Source: Pseudomonas alloputida (lineage in GTDB: Bacteria; Pseudomonadota; Gammaproteobacteria; Pseudomonadales; Pseudomonadaceae). From it: a stretch of 64,000 nucleotides of DNA. The stretch lies in NCBI RefSeq assembly GCF_021283545.2, contig NZ_CP128540.1, positions 1,213,501 to 1,277,500 of the forward strand, in the 5' to 3' direction. Positions 26,624 to 38,615 of this stretch are shown in pieces. Positions within the stretch are counted from its first letter, which is position 1. Each line of letters opens with the position of its first letter. Under the pieces are notes generated by a model that was not told where the DNA came from, ran no database searches, and was given only the letters and a program-made list of their open reading frames with translations. The translations under genes were made by a program, and so were the position numbers.

Positions 26624-28168
26624 GGTGTCGCGCAGCAGTTTTTGCCGCCAGCTTTCCTGCTCCTGTGCGGACGCCTCGACCAGATACGCGTAACGCCCGG
26701 CCATCCGCACCGCCACCGGTATCCCGTCGCGATACAGAAGCCGGTTGCCAATCACTGCCGGCACTTTCGCCCCAGGCAGCAACGAGCCGATCAGGTTCAG
26801 CGGGTCACCGGCGCTCACCACCTGCAGCGTTCCGTCCGGTTCACGTCGTCTCACTTGCCGCAGCAATACTACCGCCTCAGGCAAGGCGAACTGTTCACCG
26901 GCCAGCCCGGCAATGAAGCGCCCGCCCCGGATCTCGCCACGCGCTTCCAATCGGTGATAGCAGCGCAGCAGCTCACGCCAGGGCGGCAGTACATCACTCT
27001 CGCGCGCCAACAGCCGCCAGCAGATCACGCCATAGCGGCGCAGCAGCGTGCGGGCAATGTGCTCCAGGCGCTGGTCGTGATCCGGGGGCGCATCGCTGCG
27101 GCGCAGCAGGGCCCAACGTCCGGCATGCGCCATGCTGCTGGAAAGCGGCGGGTGGCCTCGGCGGCTGTTACGTGAGCTGCGCTTGGTTGCAGGCGTGATC
27201 AGGCTGCGCAAGCCAGTGAAACTGTCCGCCCTGGCCAAGCCCGAGCCCACCAGCTCCTGCAGTGCAGTTTCCAGTTCACTGGGCAGCAGGTGTGCCTCAT
27301 GTGCCAGTTCATCGAAGAACAGCGCACCCTGGGTTTTCAGCGCTTCGTGCACACGTTGCGCACGTAGGCCAAGGGCGTCGACAGCAGGTGCGGGCGCCAG
27401 GCTGCGCCACGTGTTCAACTGGTCCCGCGGCAGCAACACCAGCGGGGTACTGGTCAACGTGCTGCTCGCCACTGTTGCCGCCAGCCGGCTCCAGGCAAAC
27501 TGGCCGCTTCGGCAGGCTTCGTCGAGCCAGTGCGGACTGTAGTCTTTGATACGCGCCGGCAGCAGTTCCGCCTCCCAGGCCGCTGCGGCGCTGGGGAACC
27601 CTTGTAACTGGCCGAGCACTTCGGCCACCGCCTGCGGACCACGCAGGCGCTCGTCAGGCGCCAGGTGCTGCCAATCGAACAGAAAGCGCATGAAGTCTTG
27701 CAGGCTGACCGGTTCGATCTCGCGGCGCAGGCGTTTGACCGTGTAGCGGTGGATGCGTGCCAGCAAGTGGCGTTCGCACCATTGCAGGTCAGTTGCACCT
27801 GGGCTGAAATGCCCGCGCAGCACATAGCCTTCGGCTTCCAGGCGGGCCAGAGCCTGCTCGATATCGGTTACCGGTTTGCCCAATGGCGCAGCGATCTGCG
27901 CCAGGGTCTGGGGGCCATGGCCGCTCAGGCGGGCGCGCAGCAGTTCGCTCAGTGCGTGGTCGGGCTCGATGGGCTGGTCGAAGCCAGCGAGCCGTTCGAG
28001 CGCTGGCTCCCTGTGCGCTGTGGGGTACAGTGCCAGCAGCAGGTTCAGGCGTTCGCGGGCCAACCAGAGCTTGTCATCGGGCAGGCGCAAGGCACGCCCA
28101 GCCTTGGCCAGCTGCCTTAGCAGCAAATCCCAGCAGGGGTTGGCATCCCTCGACCTGACCGATGGCAC
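26594..28168 (-). pseudogene. lhr: Lhr helicase, C-terminal part (downstream of frameshift)
   Basis: This frame continues the Lhr-type helicase after a frameshift near 28150. It carries the C-terminal DEAD/H-associated and winged-helix-rich region of long Lhr proteins ([102 protein letters not shown]). Joined to the upstream frame, total length would be about 1450 residues, matching intact Lhr. The start given (28168) is merely the first in-frame ATG; independent translation is doubtful. The final residues (LERVYPRIR) are encoded by a REP element. Confidence 0.85.
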
Positions 28169-30896
28169 CCAGGCTCATCAATGCCTCGTGCATTTCGTCG
28201 GGATTGGCCGGCTGTGGCCAGGCCTCGGCCGCGACGGCAGCAATGGCATCAGCGTCCAGCGCGCCCAGGTCGTCGCTACTGTGCACGTCGTTCCAGCGCC
28301 GGTTGAGCACCGCCTGGGTACGTCGTTCTTCCAGTGGCGCATCGTCCAGAAAGGCATAAGGCCGGGCGTTGAGAATCGCTGATGCCAGCGGCGAGGGGGC
28401 GGGCAGATCCCGGCACAGCAAGCGCACTGCACCGCTTTCCATACGCCGCAGCAGGGCCAGCCAGCCTTCGCTGTCCATCGCCTCGTGCAGGCAATCGTCG
28501 AGGGTTTGCTCGACCAGCGGATGGTCGGGAATCTGCCGCTCGCCGGCGATGTTCTCCAGGCAGGCGATCTGGTCAGGGAACACGGCGGCAACCAGGTCCT
28601 CACTCTTCATGCGCTGGATTTGTGGCGCCACCTTGCGTCCGCCCACAAAGCGCGGCAGTGCCATGGCCACGCCTGCATTCCAGCGCCAGCGCACGCCAAA
28701 CAGCGGTGCATCGAGCAGGGCCTGGATGAGAATCGGCTCGGCGCTGCGGCTGTTCAGGTAGCGCCACACTTCGTCCAGCTCGAAACTGTGGCTGGTCGAC
28801 AGTGACAGCACGATGGCGTCCTCGCTGGCGGCAGCCTGCAGTTCGAAGTTGAAGGTGCGGCAGAAGCGCTTGCGCAGGGCCAGGCCCCAGGCGCGGTTGA
28901 TGCGGCTACCGTAGGGTGAATGAATGATCAGTTGGGTCCCGCCGGACTCATCGAAAAAACGTTCCATCACCAGCGTATCCTGCGAGGGCAGGGCGCCAAG
29001 CACTTCACGGGTGCGGGCCAGGTAGTCGAGCAACTGGCCCGCACAAGCTTCGTCCAGTTCGAAGGTCGCCTGCAACCAGGCCAGTACCTCCACCGTGTCG
29101 CCGCCTGCCAGCGCCAGTTGCTGGTCGATTCGCGCCTGCAGCCGGGCCACGGCGGCAGACAGCTCGTCACTGCGCCCCGGCGCTTCACCCAGCCAGAACG
29201 GAATGGTCGGTGGCAGGCCATGAGCATCCTCTACCCGCACCCGGCCCGGCTCGACGCGCAGAATGCGATAGGAGGCGTTGCCCAGCTGGAAAATATCGCC
29301 GGCAATGCTTTCCACGGCAAAGTCTTCATTGACGCTGCCGATGTTCAGCGCCTGCGGTTCCAGCAACACGGCGTAGTCGGCGTTGTCGGGGATGGTGCCG
29401 CCGCTGGTCAGCGCGGTCAGTTGGCTGCCACGTCGGCCACGCAGCGTGCCGCTCACTGCGTCACGGTGCAAGTAGGCACTGCGCACACCCTGGCGACCGT
29501 TGTAGCCCTCGGCGAGCATGCGCAGCAGGGCCTGGTAGTGGTGCTGGTCAAGCTCGGCGTAAGGTGTGGCCTGGCGCAGGCAATCCAGCAGTTCCTGTTC
29601 GTGCCAGGCCTGGTTGCTGGCTTCTGCGACGATCTGCTGGGCCAGCACATCCAGCGGTGCCCGGGGGATGTGCAGTGCGTCCAGTTCGCCCTGTCGAACG
29701 CAGTCAAGCAAGGCAACGCATTCGATCAGGTCATCGCGTGAGGTAGGGAACAGGCGCCCCTTCGGCACACCATCGACCTGGTGTCCAGCGCGGCCAACCC
29801 GTTGCAGGAAGGCGGCAATCGAGCCCGGCGAGGCGACCTGGCAGACCAGGTCGATATCGCCGATATCAATGCCAAGCTCCAGCGATGCGGTCGCTACCAG
29901 CACCTGGAGCTGGCCGCTCTTGAGCCGCTGCTCCGCATCCAGGCGCAGCGCTTTGGACAGGCTGCCATGGTGTGCGGCAACCGCCTCCTTGCCCAGCCGG
30001 TCGCTGAGGTGGCGGGTGATACGTTCGGCCAGGCGCCGGGTGTTGACGAATACCAGCGTGGTGCGGTGTTCACGGGCAAGGGTGGCCAAGCGGTCATACA
30101 CCAGGCCCCAGACATCAATGGCCATCACCGCCCCCAGCGGTACCGGCGGCACTTCGATGGCCAGGTCACGCTTGCGGGCATGGCCGATATCGACAATGGC
30201 GCAGGGACGCCCGCTACCCACCAGAAACTGTGCCACCCGTTCGACCGGGCGTTGGGTAGCGGACAGGCCGATACGCCGCAGTGGCTTTTTGCACAAGGCT
30301 TGCAGGCGTTCCAAGGTCAGGGCCAGATGGGCGCCACGCTTGTTACCGGCCAAGGCATGGATTTCGTCGACGATTACCGTGTGCACATGGGCCAGGCCTT
30401 CACGGCCAGAAGCCGAGCCCATCAGCACGTAAAGCGATTCGGGGGTCGTCACCAGAATGTGCGGGGCCAGCTTGCGCATGGCGGCGCGTTCCTTCTGCGG
30501 CGTATCGCCGGTGCGTACCGCCGTGGTGATGCGTGGGGCGTTCAGGCCTTGCTCTGCAATGGCTTGGCTGATGCCTTCGAGCGGGGCCTGCAGGTTCAGA
30601 CGAATGTCATTGGACAGGGCCTTCAGAGGTGAAACGTAGATCACCAGGGTCTGTGCGGGCAGTTCGCCCTGGTGCTTCATGCCTTCACGCAGCAGCTCAT
30701 CAAGCACGGCCAGAAAAGCGCTCAGGGTCTTGCCTGAGCCGGTCGGCGCGGCCAGCAGCATGGATTGCCCGGCGTGGATCAACGGCCAGGCCTGTGCCTG
30801 GGCATCGGTGACCGTGGCGAAGTGGCGGCGGAACCAGGTGCTGACGGCAGGATGGAACAGCTCGAGCACCGGGTGGTGTTTGGCGGGCAGGTTCAT
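28074..30896 (-). pseudogene. lhr: Lhr-family ATP-dependent helicase, N-terminal part (ends at frameshift)
   Basis: Lhr proteins are SF2 DNA helicases involved in DNA repair. The 940-residue frame has Walker [13 protein letters not shown] box [13 protein letters not shown], motif III LSATQRP, helicase C motifs [16 protein letters not shown] and [11 protein letters not shown], and Lhr-specific downstream sections ([32 protein letters not shown]). Homology should continue past [11 protein letters not shown], but this frame runs into unrelated residues (GCQPLLGF onward) while the adjacent frame resumes as [11 protein letters not shown]. One inserted or two deleted bases near GAGGGATG would join them. 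ATG 30896 (MNLPAKHHP) is a better start than the TTG at 30920. Confidence 0.88.
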
Positions 30897-31032
30897 GTGT
30901 TGTTTATGGAGGGTGTGCAACAGGTTGGCAAGGGGCCGCTCGTCTACCAGGCCGACACAGGAATGACCGGCCTTGTCAGGCCAATGACCCCATGGGATCC
31001 TCGCGGGTCATTTTATTCAGCGAGCCCACTTC

Positions 31033-31446
31033 ATGCCCAACATCATCCGCATCGCCGCCGCCCTGCTGATCGACCCTCAGGGCCGCACGCTGCTGGTGCG
31101 CAAGCGTGGCACCGAGGCTTTCATGCAGCCAGGCGGCAAGATCGATGCCGGTGAAACGCCGGTACAGGCGCTGGTGCGCGAGTTGCAGGAGGAACTGGGC
31201 CTGCGCATCGACCCGGCTCAGGCTATGCACCTGGGCCAGTTCAGTGCCCCCGCCGCCAACGAACCAGGCTTCGAAGTGCAAGCCGAGCTGTTCCGTGTCG
31301 ACAGCGCCGCTGCCGTGGTGCCGGCCGCAGAGATCGAGGAGGTGGTCTGGCTGGCAGCAGATCAGGCGCCCGTCATGCCACTGGCTCCCCTGACCCGCGA
31401 CTTGATCCTGCCGCTGTATCGCCAGGCGCTCAACGCACCGCGCTGA
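31033..31446 (+). CDS. Nudix hydrolase
   Basis: A 137-residue Nudix protein that hydrolyses a nucleoside diphosphate linked to another moiety. The Nudix box is complete: GKIDAGETPVQALVRELQEELGL fits Gx5Ex7REUxEExGU. The N-terminal strand IIRIAAALLIDPQGRTLLVRKRGTEAFMQPGG is typical of MutT-like members; the substrate is unknown. It is divergent from lhr, and its 3' end overlaps the 3' end of metR by 17 bases tail to tail. Confidence 0.93.
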   Translation: MPNIIRIAAALLIDPQGRTLLVRKRGTEAFMQPGGKIDAGETPVQALVRELQEELGLRIDPAQAMHLGQFSAPAANEPGFEVQAELFRVDSAAAVVPAAEIEEVVWLAADQAPVMPLAPLTRDLILPLYRQALNAPR

Positions 31447-32347
31447 CGCCGTCGAGGGTGGCGAACGAGGTGTCCTTGGCCGTCAGCAAAAAGTCGCGCA
31501 TGTAAGGGGCATCGAGCATGTCGGTGCGTACGGCGGCATAAAGCGTGGCAAACAGGCCTTTCTCGCCCAGGCGTTTGCCCTTCACATAGCCGCGCGAGCT
31601 GTACTCGTGCAGCGCCCAATGCGGCATGCCGCACACGCCACGGCCGCTGGCCACCAGTTGCATCATCATCACCGTCAGCTCCGAGGTACGCACGGCGGCT
31701 GGCTCGATATCGGCCGGCTCCAGGAAGCGCGTGAAGATGTCCAGGCGATCGCGCTCCACCGGGTAGGTGATCAGCGTCTGGTCGAGCAAGTCTTGCGGCA
31801 CGATGTAAGGCTTGCTGGCCAGCGGGTGTTGGTTGGCCACTGCCAGCATCGCCTCGTAGGTGAACAGCGGCACGTAAGTGATGCCTGCCAGGTCCACCGG
31901 GTCGGAGGTCACCACCAGGTCAAGGTCGCCGCGGGCCAGGGCCGGTAGCGGGGCGAAGGCAAAGCCCGAGGCCAGGTCCAGTTCCACTTCCGGCCAGGCA
32001 TCACGGAACTGGTCGATGGTCGGCATCAGCCACTGGAAGCAACTGTGGCATTCAATAGCCATGTGCAGGCGTCCGGCAGTGCCTCCGGCCAGGCGTGCGA
32101 TGTCACGTTCGGCACTGCGCAGCAACGGCAGGGTGGCATCAGCCAGTTGCAGCAGACGCAGCCCGGCGCTGGTGAAGCGGATTGGCTTGGTCTTGCGCAC
32201 GAAAATCGGGAGGCCCAGGCGCTCTTCCAGCTCCTTGAACTGGTGCGACAACGCCGACTGGGTCAGGTGCAGGCGTTCGGCGGCCTCCACCAGGCTGTCG
32301 GCTTCGCGCAGGGCATGAAGGGTTTTCAGGTGACGGATCTCCAGCAC
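31430..32347 (-). CDS. metR: LysR-type regulator MetR
   Basis: MetR activates methionine synthesis genes (metE, metH and others) with homocysteine as coregulator. The 305-residue product begins at GTG 32347 with LEIRHLKTLHALREADSLVEAAERLHLTQSALSHQFKELEERLG, almost identical to MetR N-termini; the frame is open to 32437, but those residues do not fit. The effector domain (ECHSCFQWLMPTIDQFRDAWPEVELDL) is typical. It overlaps the Nudix gene by 17 bases at the 3' end. Confidence 0.93.
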   Translation of the reverse strand: MLEIRHLKTLHALREADSLVEAAERLHLTQSALSHQFKELEERLGLPIFVRKTKPIRFTSAGLRLLQLADATLPLLRSAERDIARLAGGTAGRLHMAIECHSCFQWLMPTIDQFRDAWPEVELDLASGFAFAPLPALARGDLDLVVTSDPVDLAGITYVPLFTYEAMLAVANQHPLASKPYIVPQDLLDQTLITYPVERDRLDIFTRFLEPADIEPAAVRTSELTVMMMQLVASGRGVCGMPHWALHEYSSRGYVKGKRLGEKGLFATLYAAVRTDMLDAPYMRDFLLTAKDTSFATLDGVSAVR

Positions 32348-32542
32348 AGATGACTCCGGGGTGTGGAATTGAAGAAACAGGGAATGAATTGAGTTTCTCT
32401 CATGATGCGGCATCTGTCGACTGGGCGATCGTCGCACCGCCTGGCGGGAGTCATAAAACTGTCACCGAACTGTGGCAGCGCGCCCGAACAGAATTCATCA
32501 GACTCGCGCTCTACTGGGGATCTGCATTCTGGTGTTTCTTTC

Positions 32543-33538
32543 ATGCGGGCTTTTTGGCTTTTTCTTTTCTTTCTGTTCAGCGCACCGGCGAGTTTCGCCG
32601 AACAGCGCTGTGACGCCCAGGTGCCGGTGCAGCGTGCCGAACTCGGTGCCGTCAGCCTGGTGTACCAGAGCGTCGGTGCGCCACGCGACCCGGCCTTGCT
32701 GCTGGTCATGGGCTTGGGCGGACAGCTGATTCATTGGCCAGACGACGTGGTCGAAGCATTGTGTCGCCAAGGTTTTCGGGTGATCCGCTATGACAACCGC
32801 GATGTCGGCCTGTCACGCTGGAACCAGGTGCCACCGCACGCCAACCTGACGCTCGAACTGTTGCGTTACAAGCTGGGCCTGCCCGTGTCGGCGCCCTACA
32901 CGCTGACTGATATGGCCGATGACGGCTTGCACCTGATGGACGCGTTGGGCGTGCGCCAGTTTCATGTATTGGGTGTGAGCATGGGCGGCATGATTGCCCA
33001 GCACCTGGCGGCGATGGCGCCCGAGCGTGTGCGCAGCCTGACGCTGGTCATGTCCAGTTCAGGGGCGGCGGGGCTCCCGGCGCCGGACCCGGCGCTGGTG
33101 CAGTTGCTGGCCCGGCGCAGCGCACCGAACCGTGAAGTGGCAATCGAGCAGCAGGCCGACCTGCTGGCGGCCTTGGGCAGCCCTGAGGTACGGGACGACC
33201 GCGAGGTGTTGCTGCACCAGGCGGCGCAGGCCTACGACCGGGCGTTCAACCCTGACGGGGCCAAGCGCCAGATCATGGCGATACTGGCCGAGCCGAGCCG
33301 CGTCGAGTTGCTCAACCAGTTGCGAGTGCCGACCCTGGTGGTACACGGCACGGCTGATCCGTTATTGCCGGTGATGCATGGCGTGCACTTGGCGGCGCAT
33401 ATCCGGGGCAGCCAGTTGCGCTTGATCCCGGGGCTGGCGCACCGTTTCCAGGAGCCGTTCAAGGCGCCGTTACTGGGGGCGGTGTTGCCTTATTTGCAGG
33501 CGCACAGGCAAGAGGTCACGCACATCGCAGGGCTCTGA
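32543..33538 (+). CDS. Exported alpha/beta hydrolase
   Basis: A 331-residue alpha/beta-hydrolase with a Sec signal peptide (MRAFWLFLFFLFSAPASFAEQ, cleavage after SFA). The nucleophile elbow is GVSMGG (Ser), the acid is likely Asp in HGTADPLLP, and the His is in GLAHRFQEP. The oxyanion region is MGLGGQLIHW. The frame is open from 32402, but ATG 32543 gives the signal peptide. A periplasmic esterase or lipase-like function is likely; the substrate is unknown. It is divergent from metR, but no functional link is evident. Confidence 0.85.
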   Translation: MRAFWLFLFFLFSAPASFAEQRCDAQVPVQRAELGAVSLVYQSVGAPRDPALLLVMGLGGQLIHWPDDVVEALCRQGFRVIRYDNRDVGLSRWNQVPPHANLTLELLRYKLGLPVSAPYTLTDMADDGLHLMDALGVRQFHVLGVSMGGMIAQHLAAMAPERVRSLTLVMSSSGAAGLPAPDPALVQLLARRSAPNREVAIEQQADLLAALGSPEVRDDREVLLHQAAQAYDRAFNPDGAKRQIMAILAEPSRVELLNQLRVPTLVVHGTADPLLPVMHGVHLAAHIRGSQLRLIPGLAHRFQEPFKAPLLGAVLPYLQAHRQEVTHIAGL

Positions 33539-33555
33539 ATCGGCGTCGATTTCGC

Positions 33556-33891
33556 TCAGTGCATCCGCACCCACACAGTCACCAGCACGGTCGCGGCGAT
33601 CAGCCAGGCCACTGTGGCCAGCGCCATCGAAGCCTCGAGGCGCAAGCGGTCGACCAGTACATACAGGGTTGCCAGGTACACGAAATACGGAATGATCGAC
33701 CACATGCCAAACAGGATGGTGGTCTTGAGGTCGGCAATGCTGCGCCCCTTGCCGACGATGTAGTGGGCAATCAGGGCGAAGGTGGGGAACAGCGGCACCA
33801 GCCCTGCGATGTAGTAGTTGCGCGTTTTCGACAGCACTGCCAGCAACAGCACCACGCCTGCGCCCAGGGCCGCTTTGAATACCAGGTCCAC
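33556..33891 (-). CDS. glpM: GlpM family membrane protein
   Basis: A 111-residue protein with four hydrophobic helices (VFKAALGAGVVLLLAVLSKTRNYYIAG, LFPTFALIAHYIVG, TTILFGMWSIIPYFVYLATLYVLV, ALATVAWLIAATVLVTVWV). It matches the GlpM family, named in P. aeruginosa where glpM affects alginate production and lies near glp genes. Molecular function is unknown. It is downstream of aauR on the same strand (24-base gap), so it may be read through from aauSR. Confidence 0.85.
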   Translation of the reverse strand: MDLVFKAALGAGVVLLLAVLSKTRNYYIAGLVPLFPTFALIAHYIVGKGRSIADLKTTILFGMWSIIPYFVYLATLYVLVDRLRLEASMALATVAWLIAATVLVTVWVRMH

Positions 33892-33914
33892 GTTGTTTTC
33901 CAGTTTGGGTTCAG

Positions 33915-35239
<1,325 letters not shown>

Positions 35240-35243
<4 letters not shown>

Positions 35244-37144
35244 GGATGCTCTGCCGATTCGCTAGGGGGTGAAACCAGAGGCAGGGCCAGGACGAAGGCC
35301 GTGCCGCCTGTGACGGGATGCTCGACGTTCAGGCTTCCCTTGGCGGCGGCGGCAAGGCTCGCCGACAGGGTCAGGCCCAGGCCCAGGCCATGCTCGCCCG
35401 GTTTGGTGGTAAAGAAAGGTTCGAACAGGTGCTTGCGCGCTTCGGGGTCGATACCGTGGCCGTTGTCGCGCACCTGCAAACGGTACTTGTCACCCTGCAA
35501 CTCGCCTTCCAGCCATAGCTCAGGCTGCGGTTGCGCGGCCATGGCGTCAAGGGCATTCCCGATCAGGTTGACCAGAATCTGCTCCAGGCGGGTCTGGTCG
35601 ATGGCCAGTTGCTGGTCCTCGAACTGGTGGTGCAATTGCAAATGACAGGCACTGATGCGGTTGGCCAGCACCTGCAGGGTGGCCTCTACTGCCTTGGCCA
35701 GTGAAGCCTGGCCGCTGTCATCGCCGCGCCGGGCGAACGAGCGAAGGCTGGCGGTGATGCGGCCCATGCGGTCGATCAGGTCATTCATGGTGCGCAGGTT
35801 GGTGCTGGCGGTTTCCAGCGCCCCGCGCTCGAGGAAGCGCACTGTATTGCCAGAAAGGGTGCGCAGCGCAGCCAGTGGCTGGTTCAGCTCGTGGGCAATG
35901 CTGGTGGACATCTGCCCGATGGCGGCCAGCTTACCTGCCTGCACCAGCTCATCCTGGGCGTGGCGCAAGGTCTGCTCGGCATGCCGGCGCTCGCGAATCT
36001 GGCCCTTGAGGCGTTCGTTGCTGGCGCGCAGGTCGGCGGTGCGTTCGGCAATCCGCCGCTCCAGCTGGCTGTTGGCCTCTTCAAGGGCTTCGCGGGCCGC
36101 CAGGCGGGTGGCGATCACTTTGCGCCGCTCGTTCCAGGCAATGCCGAGGATCGCCAGCAAGGCAAAGGCCACGCCCACCAGAATGCCCTGCACCATGGAT
36201 TCGCGACGCAGGTCCTGCAGTGGGGTCAGCAGGGTGAAATGCCAGGGGGTGTCGACCAGGCGCCTGGTTTGCGCCAGATAGGCCACTTCGTGCGGTTTGC
36301 CATGAGCGGTTTCGGTGTTGGCCGGGAAGGTCAGTTTTTCCACACCATCGGCTAGGGTTTCCCGGGCCAGGGGCTGCAATTCGTTCAGCGGCCACCAGTA
36401 GTACTGCAGGCTTCGCGCCAGTCGCTCCTTGATTTGCGGGGTCAGCGGGCGCACCGACTTGAGGCGCCGGGCCGGGTCGCTGGAGAGAATGATGATGCCA
36501 TTCTCGTCGCTGACGAACGCCTCCAGGCGGGCACGCTGCCAGCGCTCCTCGAGGGTGTCCAGGCGCACCTTGATCACCGCAACGCCTATGATCTTGCCGT
36601 GCTCCTCAAGCCCATGGGCCAGGTAATAGCCAGCCTCGCCCGTGGTACTGCCGATGCCGTAGAACCGCCCTGGCTCGCCGCGCACGGCAGTCTGGAAGTA
36701 GGCGCGGAACGACAGGTCTTCACCCAGGAACGAGTCGGCATCGCGCCAGTTGCTGGTGGCCTGTACCCGGCCATTGGTGTCGAGGACGAAGATGGCCCGA
36801 CTGCGACTGCGACGGTTCAGGCCTTCAAGGTATTCGTTGACCGTCTGGCGTGAGGCGCCGTCCGGGTCGGTGAGCAGGTGCGAGACGCTGTCTTCCAGCT
36901 CCAGCAGGCTCGGCAAGTAGGTGTACTTGCTGATTTCGCTTTCGACCGTGCGTGCGTGCAGCTCCAGCTGGCGTTCCCCGTTTTCGCTGAGGGTGCGGAT
37001 ACCATTGCTCTCGCTGATCAGGTAGCCAGCCATTCCCAGGCCGACCATCAGCAGGATGATCAGTGGTGGTAACAGCAATTGACGGATCAGGCGGGAATTC
37101 ACGGCAGGCTTGGCAGGGCGAAGTAGCGAGGGATCGCATTTCAT
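35240..37144 (-). CDS. aauS: Sensor histidine kinase AauS
   Basis: A 634-residue DctB-like membrane kinase. Two membrane helices (LLLPPLIILLMVGLGMAGYLI and GILVGVAFALLAILGIAW) flank a periplasmic double-PAS-type sensor domain with FVLDTNGRVQATSNW and YFQTAVRGEPGRFYGIGSTTGEAGYYLA motifs. HisKA has His418 in IGQMSTSIAHELNQPL; the ATPase domain has LVNLIGNALDAM and VRDNGHGI. It phosphorylates AauR in response to acidic amino acids. A GTG lies immediately before the chosen ATG. It overlaps aauR by 4 bases. Confidence 0.93.
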
Positions 37145-37212
37145 CACAGTGGCCTTGTTACGACCAGCTTCCGCTGCCTGGTGGGTCCCTGGCAGCGGAA
37201 GCTGTGGCCGGG

Positions 37213-37947
37213 TCAGTGCTGCAGGATCTTGCTGAGGAAGTGCTGGGTGCGCTGGTCGCGGGCGCTCTGGTCACCGAAGAACTCTTCCTTGGTGCAGTCT
37301 TCGATGATGCTGCCCTTGTCCATGAAGATGACCCGGTTGGCGACTTTGCGGGCAAAGCCCATCTCGTGGGTTACGCACATCATGGTCATGCCTTCTTGGG
37401 CCAGTTGCACCATCACGTCCAGTACCTCGCTGACCATTTCCGGGTCCAGTGCGGAGGTAGGTTCGTCGAACAGCATGACGATCGGGTCCATCGCCAGGGC
37501 GCGGGCGATTGCCACGCGCTGCTGCTGGCCACCGGAGAGCTGGCCGGGGTGTTTCTTGGCATGGGCACTGAGGCCTACACGGTCGAGCAGCGCCAGGCCC
37601 TTCTTGGTGGCTTCCGCCTCGCTGCGGCCCAGTACCTTGCGCTGGGCAATGGTCAGGTTCTCGGTGATGGTCAGGTGCGGGAACAGCTCGAAGTGCTGGA
37701 ACACCATGCCCACGCGCGAGCGCAGCTTGGGCAGGTTGGTCTTCGGGTCGGCAATCGAAGTGCCATCGACCACGATGTCGCCCTTCTGGAACGGCTCCAG
37801 CGCGTTGACGCACTTGATCAGGGTGGACTTGCCCGAGCCCGACGGGCCACAGACCACCACCACCTCACCTTTCTTGACCTCGGTGCTGCAGTCGGTCAGT
37901 ACCTGGAAGTCGCCGTACCACTTGTTGACGTTCTTGATGGAAATCAT
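37213..37947 (-). CDS. aatP: Acidic amino acid ABC transporter ATPase AatP
   Basis: A 244-residue polar amino acid ABC ATPase (GlnQ/GltL type). Walker [10 protein letters not shown], signature [17 protein letters not shown], Walker [16 protein letters not shown] and H-loop CVTHEM are intact. Start ATG 37947 ([14 protein letters not shown]) overlaps the aatM stop; the frame runs to 37983. It powers glutamate/aspartate uptake through AatQM with binding protein AatJ. Confidence 0.95.
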   Translation of the reverse strand: MISIKNVNKWYGDFQVLTDCSTEVKKGEVVVVCGPSGSGKSTLIKCVNALEPFQKGDIVVDGTSIADPKTNLPKLRSRVGMVFQHFELFPHLTITENLTIAQRKVLGRSEAEATKKGLALLDRVGLSAHAKKHPGQLSGGQQQRVAIARALAMDPIVMLFDEPTSALDPEMVSEVLDVMVQLAQEGMTMMCVTHEMGFARKVANRVIFMDKGSIIEDCTKEEFFGDQSARDQRTQHFLSKILQH

Positions 37948-38615
37948 ACGGAGATCCTTTTTTGCAGGCGCTTGACCAGCCACGAAGCGGAGAAGCTGAT
38001 GAGGAAGTAGACGACGCCGGCGAAGATCAGGAACTCATGGGAGCGCCCGATGATGTCGCCGTTGGAGCGTGCCGAGTTGAGGAAGTCGACCAGGCCCACG
38101 GTGTATACCAGCGAGGTGTCCTGGAACAGGATGATGCTCTGCTGCAGCAGCAGCGGGGTCATCTTGCGGAAGGCCTGGGGCAGGATGATCAGGCGCATGG
38201 TCTGCGCGTAGTTCATGCCCAGCGCTTGTGCGGCGCCCATCTGGCCCTTGGAGATCGACTGCACACCGGCGCGGACGATTTCGCAGAAATACGCGGCCTC
38301 GAACATCATGAAGGCGACCACGCAGGAGGTGAAGGCACCCACCGGGGTATCTTCGCCGGTGATCCAGCGCAGCACGAACGGTACCGCCAGGTAGAACCAG
38401 GTGATCACCAGCAGCAGCGGAATCGAGCGGAAGTAGTTGACGTAGGCGCCGGCCAGGTTCGACAGCAGTTTGCTTGACGACAGGCGCATCAGTGCCAGGA
38501 TGGTGCCCAGCACGATACCGCCGATGACTCCCATGACCATCAGTTTGAGGGTCATGACCATGCCCTCCCAGAGGGCAGGCAGGGCGGGGATGATTTCGCT
38601 GAAATCCATTTCCAT
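37944..38615 (-). CDS. aatM: Acidic amino acid ABC transporter permease AatM
   Basis: A 223-residue HisM/GltK-type permease with about five membrane segments and the EAA loop ([35 protein letters not shown]). It forms a heterodimer with AatQ in the inner membrane. It abuts aatQ end to start and overlaps aatP by 4 bases. Confidence 0.95.
   Translation of the reverse strand: MEMDFSEIIPALPALWEGMVMTLKLMVMGVIGGIVLGTILALMRLSSSKLLSNLAGAYVNYFRSIPLLLVITWFYLAVPFVLRWITGEDTPVGAFTSCVVAFMMFEAAYFCEIVRAGVQSISKGQMGAAQALGMNYAQTMRLIILPQAFRKMTPLLLQQSIILFQDTSLVYTVGLVDFLNSARSNGDIIGRSHEFLIFAGVVYFLISFSASWLVKRLQKRISV

Noticed and set aside
28074..28168. Programmed frameshifting in lhr
   Set aside because: No slippery heptamer followed by a pseudoknot was seen; a simple indel is the more economical explanation.
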